From assembly GCA_030043835.1 (NCBI GenBank), contig JASHWY010000134.1:1-7134 (forward strand): DNA of 7,134 bases, in the 5' to 3' direction. The stretch is from Thermoplasmata archaeon (GTDB lineage Archaea; Thermoplasmatota; Thermoplasmata; Lutacidiplasmatales; UBA184). A program made the position numbers and the translations under genes. Positions 1-4,253 of the stretch are shown piece by piece. Position 1 is the stretch's first letter, and every line of letters begins with the position of its first letter. The notes under the pieces are model-generated. The model made no database searches. It worked only from the letters and a program-made list of their open reading frames with translations, and was not told the DNA's origin.

Positions 1-291
1 TGGGGCGAACTTCTCGAAGGCGAGGGCGACCACGAACAAGGGGAACACCGCTCCCGCGAAGCTGATCGCGAGCCAGTCGTCCGTCACGGGGGCGAGCGGG
101 AGGAGGGTGAGCGAGGCGAGCAGCGAGCCCGGCAAGAGGAGCCAGAACGTCTTCCGGCCGAATCCGACGCTCCGTGCGAACGCATCGTGCTCGAACGCGA
201 AGAGGAACCAGAGCGCCCAGAGGGTACCCGGGAGGGCTAGGGAGACAGCGTTCCCAGCGATGTCGTACGTGAGCTCGATGGGGTCGACCAT
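1..291 (-). CDS. Integral membrane protein, C-terminus beyond the window
   Basis: The minus strand is open from an ATG at 291 to the window edge, giving 97 residues with no stop. The protein starts MVDPIELTYD and shows three hydrophobic stretches, roughly residues 13-34, 50-69 and 76-95. Short polar linkers containing FEHDAFARS and APVTDDW separate them, so at least three membrane-spanning helices are likely. A GGGGAG sequence lies about 9 bases before the ATG and could act as a ribosome binding site. I do not recognise the family. The stretch ISFAGAVFPLFVV loosely recalls small archaeal multi-pass proteins of unknown function, but this is not enough for a name. The gene diverges from the aspartase-like remnant at 378, sharing an 86-base intergenic region. 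Composition and codon use look like those of its neighbours, which supports real coding. Function is unknown. Confidence 0.75.
   Translation of the reverse strand, partial: MVDPIELTYDIAGNAVSLALPGTLWALWFLFAFEHDAFARSVGFGRKTFWLLLPGSLLASLTLLPLAPVTDDWLAISFAGAVFPLFVVALAFEKFAP
282..289. promoter_or_regulatory. GGTCGACC palindrome across the membrane-gene start
   Basis: A perfect 8-base palindrome whose last base overlaps the ATG (291-289, minus strand) of the membrane protein gene. The same 8-mer recurs at 562-569 and 4257-4264, also at gene boundaries, and nowhere else in the window. Here it encodes codons 1-4 (Met-Val-Asp-Pro), so its presence may be coincidental. As an operator it would lie over the start codon and could block transcription or translation initiation. 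That role is inference only. Confidence 0.25.
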
Positions 292-335
292 GCAGCGAGA
301 CTCCCCGAGGAGCCGGGGAAACCCCCGAGGCCCAA

Positions 336-352
336 GGTAAGCCTAAACGTTT
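336..352. promoter_or_regulatory. AT-rich divergent promoter region
   Basis: This short AT-rich patch (GGTAAGCCTAAACGTTTTG and adjoining bases) stands out in a GC-rich background, between the divergent membrane gene and the aspartase-like remnant. On the plus strand TAAAC begins at 343, 35 bases before the ATG at 378, a plausible archaeal TATA position for a transcript with a short leader. On the minus strand the patch lies about 45-60 bases before the ATG at 291. A promoter here is inferred from composition and spacing. Confidence 0.4.
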
Positions 353-377
353 TGTCGTAAGCTCGGCTCCGCGAGTC

Positions 378-554
378 ATGGCCGCCTCGCGCCGCGAGCA
401 GGACTCGATCGGCACGCGCGAAGTGCCCGAGTCCGCCTACTGGGGAATCCAGACGCTTCGGGCGCGCGAGAACTTCCCGGTGAGCGGCCTCAAGGCGTCG
501 CGCCACTTGATTCGCTCCTACGGCCTCTTGAAGCTCGCCGAGCCGGTTCGCTGA
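378..554 (+). pseudogene. Aspartate ammonia-lyase / class II fumarase remnant (58 codons)
   Basis: An ATG at 378 opens a 58-codon frame ending in TGA at 552-554. Its first ~50 residues match the conserved N-terminus of the aspartase/fumarase superfamily: the segment DSIGTREVPESAYWGIQT, followed by LRARENFPVSG. The form IQTLRA-ENFP is closer to aspartase (AspA, which deaminates aspartate to fumarate and ammonia) than to fumarase. These enzymes are usually about 460-480 residues. All catalytic regions, including the GSSxMPxKxN signature loop, are absent, so no activity is expected. The frame ends LKLAEPVR and then stops. An ending like this would also suit the normal C-terminus of such enzymes, so the ORF may be the product of an in-frame internal deletion joining the N-terminus to the last few codons. 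A promoter-like patch at 343 is kept and the second codon is Ala, as in the neighbouring genes. Alternatives are a deletion created in assembly, or a retained mini-protein. Confidence 0.75.
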
Positions 555-561
555 TCGGCGG

Positions 562-569
562 GGTCGACC
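562..569. promoter_or_regulatory. GGTCGACC palindrome upstream of the trmB-like gene
   Basis: A perfect 8-base palindrome six bases before the TTAAG box (576-580) of the TrmB-like gene, where an autoregulatory operator or upstream activator site could lie. It is one of three copies in the window. TrmB-family regulators are known to bind palindromic sites near the TATA/BRE region. Assigning this palindrome to the local regulator is inference. Confidence 0.35.
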
Positions 570-574
570 GCACC

Positions 575-611
575 GTTAAGTCCCGGCACGACCGTCCGCG
601 CCGGAGTGAGG
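575..611 (+). promoter_or_regulatory. Promoter box and ribosome binding site of the trmB-like gene
   Basis: GTTAAG at 575-580 lies 37 bases (from its first T of TTAAG) before the ATG at 613 and fits an archaeal TATA-like element. GGAGTGAG at 603-610 resembles the archaeal Shine-Dalgarno consensus GGAGGTGA; its GGAG core ends six bases before the ATG. The site supports 613 as the start. The stretch 555-612 holds nothing else apart from the palindrome at 562-569. Confidence 0.5.
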
Positions 612-612
612 T

Positions 613-1368
613 ATGGCGACGCTCGAGCAGGCGGCGGTCTCGCTCGGTAACCAGTCCTCGGACGAGTTCCGACGCGCCGCCGAGGTCCTCGGCAAGGTCG
701 GCTTGACCCAGTACGAGGCTCGCGCGTACATCGCGCTCGTCGCCCGCGGGGTCGGCGACGCGGCGACCCTGGCGACCGCCGCCGGGATCCCGCGCACCAG
801 CGCCTACAAGGTCTTGGAGTCGCTCGCCGCGAAGGGGTACGCCCAGCCGACGGGAGGCAAGCCGATCCTTTTCCGGCCCTCGCCTCCCCTCGACGTCGCC
901 GAGACGCTCAAGACCGCGATCCAAGAGGTCTTCGAGCAGCTTGCGGCCCTCCACCGGGTCGTCGCCGAGCACGGCGAGCCCCAGCTCGTCTACCTCCTCT
1001 CCGGCCGCGGGAAGGTGCTCGCGAAAGTGGGAGAGCTCCTCGACCAGTCGACCCGCACGTTCATCCTGACGACCCCACAGGTCGCGGACGTCCGAGACGA
1101 GCTCGGGAAGAAGATCCAGCATGCGGTCAAGCGAGGGGTCCACGTCACCTTCGTCTCGGCACCGCTCCAGCGGGTCCCCGAAGGGGTCGAGTACCTGCCC
1201 CGGGAGAACCTGCGGGCGACCGAGGTCCTCGCCGACGGCGAGCACGCGCTCCTCGCGGCGCCGGGCCTCGACGCGTGCGGATTCACCGACAACCCGATCC
1301 TGATTGCCCACCTCAAGCAGTTCCTCGAGGTGATCCTCGAGAAAGGCCCGGAGGGGGCGCCGGCCTAG
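613..1368 (+). CDS. TrmB-family transcriptional regulator
   Basis: A 251-residue regulator of the archaeal TrmB family. Residues about 24-92 form a winged helix-turn-helix: GLTQYEARAYIALV (30-43) is the family's opening signature and IPRTSAYKVLESLAAKGY (59-76) is the recognition helix and following helix, with a wing around 80-90. Residues 97-120 look like a short coiled-coil dimer linker. Residues 121-247 resemble the PLD-like effector region common in TrmB relatives (LVYLLSGRGKVL, then FILTTPQVADVRDEL, AVKRGVHVTFV). Classical TrmB proteins sense sugars and control transporter or central-carbon genes. Here no sugar transporter is nearby and the ligand is unknown. The ATG at 613 is supported by a ribosome binding site. 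The gene follows an aspartase-like remnant by 58 bases and precedes taw2 by 33 bases, probably in one transcript. The palindrome at 562-569 could allow autoregulation. Confidence 0.88.
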   Translation: MATLEQAAVSLGNQSSDEFRRAAEVLGKVGLTQYEARAYIALVARGVGDAATLATAAGIPRTSAYKVLESLAAKGYAQPTGGKPILFRPSPPLDVAETLKTAIQEVFEQLAALHRVVAEHGEPQLVYLLSGRGKVLAKVGELLDQSTRTFILTTPQVADVRDELGKKIQHAVKRGVHVTFVSAPLQRVPEGVEYLPRENLRATEVLADGEHALLAAPGLDACGFTDNPILIAHLKQFLEVILEKGPEGAPA

Positions 1369-1401
1369 GGGGTCGGGCCCCGGGACCGACCCACGACGGC
1401 G

Positions 1402-2316
1402 GTGGCGCGACCCGAACGCCTTCCTCCCGCCGAACGGGTCCGCGAGCGATTGCGAGCCCTCGCCGGGGACCGAACGGCCGACCGGATGCCGGCCGGCTAT
1501 CAACGCCTCGGGCGGGTCCTTATCCTGCGCCTACCTTCGGAGCTGCGGCCCTACTGGACCGAGCTCGGCGCGGCGTGGCGGCAGGAGCTTGGCGTCGCGA
1601 CCGTGCTCGTGCGTTCGGGTCCGATCGAGGGAGAGCTGAGGACTCCCCGTGTCGAGCGGATCGCCGGTGACGGTACCGAGACCGAGGTCGTCGAGCACGG
1701 GATCCGCTGGCGGTTCGACGCGGCGAAGATCATGTTCGCAGCGGGAAACCGTACCGAACGACGCCGCGCGGGCATGCTCGTGACCCCGGGGGAGACCGTG
1801 ATCGACCTCTTCGCCGGGATCGGGTACTTCGCGATCCCCGCCGCCGGCCCGGGGCGAGCGGGCCGAGTCCTCGCCGTCGACAAGAACCCCCTCGCGATCC
1901 GTTACTTGACCGAGAACGCGGAGCGGAACGGGGTCCGCGACCGGGTGGTCCCGGTCCTCGGAGATAATCGGTCCGTTCCCCTCCCCTCGCACGAGGCGGA
2001 CCGGATCTTCCTCGGCGTGCTGCCGAGCAGCCTCCCGTGGATCCCTCGGGCCGTGGGGCTTCTAAAGCCCGGCGGCTGGATCCACGTGCACTCGGTCGAG
2101 GAGGCCCGCGACGCGTCCGCTCGCGCGGTCGCTGCGGCGAAGGAGGCGATCGGCGAGGCCGGAGGGACCCCCCTCGGAGAGCCCGGGGCCCGTGAGGTGA
2201 AGCCGTACGGCCCGGGTCGGATTCATGTCGTGGTCGACGTGCGGGTCGGCCTCGGCGGGCCCACCGAGCCTATCGCGCGGTCGCCGGAACGGGGCGCAGG
2301 CTCCGCATCACCGTAG
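1402..2316 (+). CDS. taw2: tRNA-Phe wyosine aminocarboxypropyltransferase Taw2 (TYW2)
   Basis: A 304-residue class I SAM-fold enzyme of the Trm5/TYW2 group. TYW2/Taw2 transfers the 3-amino-3-carboxypropyl group of SAM to C7 of 4-demethylwyosine at position 37 of tRNA-Phe. Residues ~35-110 match the N-terminal substrate domain (GRVLILRLP at 37-45). The SAM fold follows: MFAAGNRTERRRAG (111-124), VIDLFAGIGYF (133-143) and the acidic D160 with K161. DNR (188-190) and DRIFLG (200-205) appear where Trm5 methyltransferases would carry an NPP motif; this is the main reason for choosing Taw2 over Trm5. The C-terminal KPYGPGRIHVVVDVRV (267-282) is also Taw2-like. The last ~20 residues are poorly conserved, and their end overlaps the convergent aminotransferase gene by 47 bases. 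The GTG start gives Met-Ala, as in the other genes here. No clear ribosome binding site or separate promoter is visible, so it is probably read together with the trmB-like gene. Confidence 0.85.
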   Translation: MARPERLPPAERVRERLRALAGDRTADRMPAGYQRLGRVLILRLPSELRPYWTELGAAWRQELGVATVLVRSGPIEGELRTPRVERIAGDGTETEVVEHGIRWRFDAAKIMFAAGNRTERRRAGMLVTPGETVIDLFAGIGYFAIPAAGPGRAGRVLAVDKNPLAIRYLTENAERNGVRDRVVPVLGDNRSVPLPSHEADRIFLGVLPSSLPWIPRAVGLLKPGGWIHVHSVEEARDASARAVAAAKEAIGEAGGTPLGEPGAREVKPYGPGRIHVVVDVRVGLGGPTEPIARSPERGAGSASP

Positions 2317-3394
2317 GGAACGAAGCCTCGAACCGGTCGATGTCGGAGGGGGGATTGGAGAAGGAAACGCGGACGAACTCCCTCCCGTGGGTCGGCGACA
2401 GGTAGTTGCCCGCGCGCACGAAGACGCCGTGCCGCTTAAGGAGCTCCTGCTGAAGGGCCTCGGGATCGATGCCAGTGGCCGCGATGTCGATCACCATCAT
2501 ATTGGCCCGCGACGGGTAGACGGGAAGGGTCGTGCCCGGTACGCGAGCGACCACGTCCCGGATCCGGGCCCCGTTCTTTCGGGTCTGCTCGACGACCTTT
2601 CCGATCCAGGACGCCTTCGTCCGAAGCGCCGCGGTCGCAGCGACCTGGGCGAAGATGTTCACACCGAGGTCGTTCGTGTTGTAGCGAGCGACGGTTTGGA
2701 CCCGCTCGGGCGTCGCGAGGAGACCGCCCAACCGAAGGCCCGCGAGACCGCAATTCTTCGAGACCGACCAGACGGTTACCGTTTCTTCGGGAGCGAACTC
2801 GGCCGCGAGCGCGTGACCCTCCGAGAAGTCTCGATAGGTCACGTCGTTGAGGAGGGTTAGGCGGTGGTCGCGGGCGAGCTCGGCGATCGCCCGGACCTCC
2901 TCCCGCGGATAGCCGGAACCGAGCGGGTTCAGTGGGTCGATGAGGAGGATCATCTTCGTCTTGGGGCCGATCGCCTCGGCGACGCGCTCGGCCGTGAGGC
3001 GGAAGGGCGGCCGGTAGATGTCGAGGTTGACGGTGCGGGCCCCGGCGAGCTCGATGAATCGGTGGATGATGAGGTAGCTCGGGTCCGAGGCGACGACCTC
3101 GTCCCCGGAGGAGAGCAGGGCCCGGGCAATCATGTAGAGCGATTCGGTCCCGCCCGACGTTAAGAACGGGACAAGCCCCGGGCGGCCGAAGTCCCGGGCG
3201 ACGAGCTCGAGCAGCTCCGGCTCCCCACTCGCGAGCGGGTACCCCTCGTACCGCCGTTCGCGCAGCGCCGTCTCGACGGCGCCCCGGATCACCTCGGGCG
3301 GCACGAGATGGTTCGTGTTCTGACAGAGCCAGGCGACCTCGCCGCGATGCGCGTGAGCGTAGCGGAACGCATCGAACGGAGGAGGGGCCGCCAC
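2270..3394 (-). CDS. PLP-dependent class I/II aminotransferase
   Basis: A fold-type-I aminotransferase of 374 residues that exchanges an amino group between an amino acid and a 2-oxo acid in the cytosol. Visible family features are YEGYPLASGEPELLELVA (49-66), the phosphate-binding SGGTES (80-85), N156 within DPLNPLGSG, D184 and Y187 in NDVTYRDF, the PLP lysine K213 in SVSKNCGLAGLRLGG, and the carboxylate-binding R342 in FVRVSFSNPP. All key residues are present, so the enzyme should be active. The usual NPNNPTG loop reads DPLNPLGSG. Substrate is uncertain; aspartate, aromatic amino acid and histidinol-phosphate aminotransferases are all possible relatives. The frame stays open upstream to 3979, but that part lies antisense-free within the methyltransferase gene in another frame. 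GTG at 3394 is chosen because homology starts just after it, it gives Met-Ala, and a TTAAA box sits 30 bases upstream. The 3' end overlaps taw2 tail to tail. Confidence 0.88.
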   Translation of the reverse strand: MAAPPPFDAFRYAHAHRGEVAWLCQNTNHLVPPEVIRGAVETALRERRYEGYPLASGEPELLELVARDFGRPGLVPFLTSGGTESLYMIARALLSSGDEVVASDPSYLIIHRFIELAGARTVNLDIYRPPFRLTAERVAEAIGPKTKMILLIDPLNPLGSGYPREEVRAIAELARDHRLTLLNDVTYRDFSEGHALAAEFAPEETVTVWSVSKNCGLAGLRLGGLLATPERVQTVARYNTNDLGVNIFAQVAATAALRTKASWIGKVVEQTRKNGARIRDVVARVPGTTLPVYPSRANMMVIDIAATGIDPEALQQELLKRHGVFVRAGNYLSPTHGREFVRVSFSNPPSDIDRFEASFPTVMRSLRPVPATAR

Positions 3395-3419
3395 GGTCGG
3401 TAGGAGCGGTTCCCGCGGG

Positions 3420-3424
3420 TTTAA
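3420..3424 (-). promoter_or_regulatory. TTAAA box before the aminotransferase gene
   Basis: On the minus strand GTTAAAC lies with its TTAAA 30 bases before the GTG at 3394, the spacing expected of a TATA element for a leaderless archaeal transcript. No Shine-Dalgarno sequence is seen between box and start. The box contains the TAA stop codon (3423-3421) of the methyltransferase gene. Confidence 0.4.
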
Positions 3425-4215
3425 CGGCTTTGGTCGGCCGAGGCACCGGCTTCGGCCAGGAAGGTCGTGACGATCCCGAGCGATTGCGGGCGAGCCTCGA
3501 CGCGAGGGAATCCGGAGGCTCGAAGGAGCGTCACGAACTCCGCCCGGGAAGGAAGGGTGCGAAGCGACTCCGGTAGGTAGCGGTACGGGCCCGCGCTTGC
3601 GACCGCCGCCCCCATCATCGGTACGACCCGGTCGAAGTAGGCGTGGAAGATCGCGCCGAACGCCGAACCGACGGGCTCCGTGATCTCTAGGGTCAGGAGG
3701 ACTCCGCCCGGCCGAAGGACTCGGTGCATCTCGCGCAGTGCCGCGCTTAGGTCCGAGAGGTTGCGGGCGACGAAGGCGTTCGTGACGAGGTCGAACGTCG
3801 CGTCCGGAAACGGAAGTCGCAAGGCGGTCGCGCGGGCGAAGGAGACCCGGGGGCGTCCCGGCTGCCCCCGGGTGCGGCGGTCCGCCTTCGCGAGCATCGC
3901 GGCCGTGAAGTCGGTGGCGACGACGTTGGCCGACGGGAACCTCCGTGCCGCCAGCATCGCGAGGTCCCCGGTGCCGCACCCGACGTCAAGGGCCCGTCCG
4001 ACCGGTCGCCCGTTGAGGAACCGGTCCAGGTCCCAGAACGCACGGGGGCGCCAAAGAAAGTCGTTGCCCATCGAGGCGACGTGGTCGAACCAGTCGTACC
4101 GCTCGACGATGTAGGTGAACATCCGCTGAACGTCGCGTTCGAACTCCGGTCGGCCCCGGTCGGGGTACGGGGATCCGTCGGGCGCGGTGCGTCCCGGCGT
4201 GCCCGTTGCCGCCAC
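3421..4215 (-). CDS. ubiE: UbiE/MenG-family quinone C-methyltransferase
   Basis: A 264-residue SAM-dependent methyltransferase of the UbiE/MenG/COQ5 family, which C-methylates the quinone ring late in menaquinone or ubiquinone synthesis. An archaeon would most likely use it for demethylmenaquinone. The N-terminal VQRMFTYIVERYDWFDHVASMGNDFLWR region (residues 29-56) is the family's signature for a quinone methylase rather than a generic one. SAM motifs follow: LDVGCGTGD (76-84), D102, FDLVTNAFVARNL (141-153) and RVLRPGGVLLTLE (165-177). The C-terminal YRYLPESLRTLP (211-222) and GFPRVEARPQSLGIVT (235-250) also match. The usual FGLRN reads FVARN, which may mean a different quinone substrate. The frame is open up to 4629, but GTG at 4215 is chosen: it gives Met-Ala, leaves a normal family length, and has a TTAAG box 29 bases upstream. 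It lies between the STAND-like ATPase (38 bases before) and the aminotransferase (26 bases after). Confidence 0.8.
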   Translation of the reverse strand: MAATGTPGRTAPDGSPYPDRGRPEFERDVQRMFTYIVERYDWFDHVASMGNDFLWRPRAFWDLDRFLNGRPVGRALDVGCGTGDLAMLAARRFPSANVVATDFTAAMLAKADRRTRGQPGRPRVSFARATALRLPFPDATFDLVTNAFVARNLSDLSAALREMHRVLRPGGVLLTLEITEPVGSAFGAIFHAYFDRVVPMMGAAVASAGPYRYLPESLRTLPSRAEFVTLLRASGFPRVEARPQSLGIVTTFLAEAGASADQSR

Positions 4216-4239
4216 GGAGCGCACCAGCCAGGGAGTCGC

Positions 4240-4244
4240 CTTAA
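4240..4244 (-). promoter_or_regulatory. TTAAG box before the methyltransferase gene
   Basis: On the minus strand GGTTAAGG places TTAAG 29 bases before the GTG at 4215, consistent with a TATA-like element for a leaderless transcript; no Shine-Dalgarno sequence lies between. It resembles the GTTAAG box of the trmB-like gene. The GGTCGACC palindrome lies 12 bases further upstream. Confidence 0.4.
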
Positions 4245-4253
4245 CCGTAGAGG

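Noticed and set aside
237..506. 89-codon minus-strand frame at the left end
   Set aside because: Antisense to the aspartase-like remnant and overlapping the membrane gene; no motif.
282..569. GGTCGACC copies at 282 and 562 as direct repeats bounding a mobile insert around the aspartase remnant
   Set aside because: The match is essentially confined to about nine bases, there are no terminal inverted repeats and no transposase, and a third copy lies far away.
490..1503. 337-codon open frame on the minus strand
   Set aside because: Antisense to the TrmB-like gene and the start of taw2; Arg/Gly/Asp/Leu-biased shadow with no family motif, typical of GC-rich coding DNA.
2436..3446. 336-codon alternative minus-strand frame
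   Set aside because: Out-of-frame reading of the aminotransferase gene, rich in Arg/Pro/Gly, with no recognisable motif.
3395..3979. N-terminal extension of the aminotransferase frame up to 3979
   Set aside because: It lies in another frame of the methyltransferase gene on the same strand and is Arg/Pro-rich; family homology begins only after the GTG at 3394.
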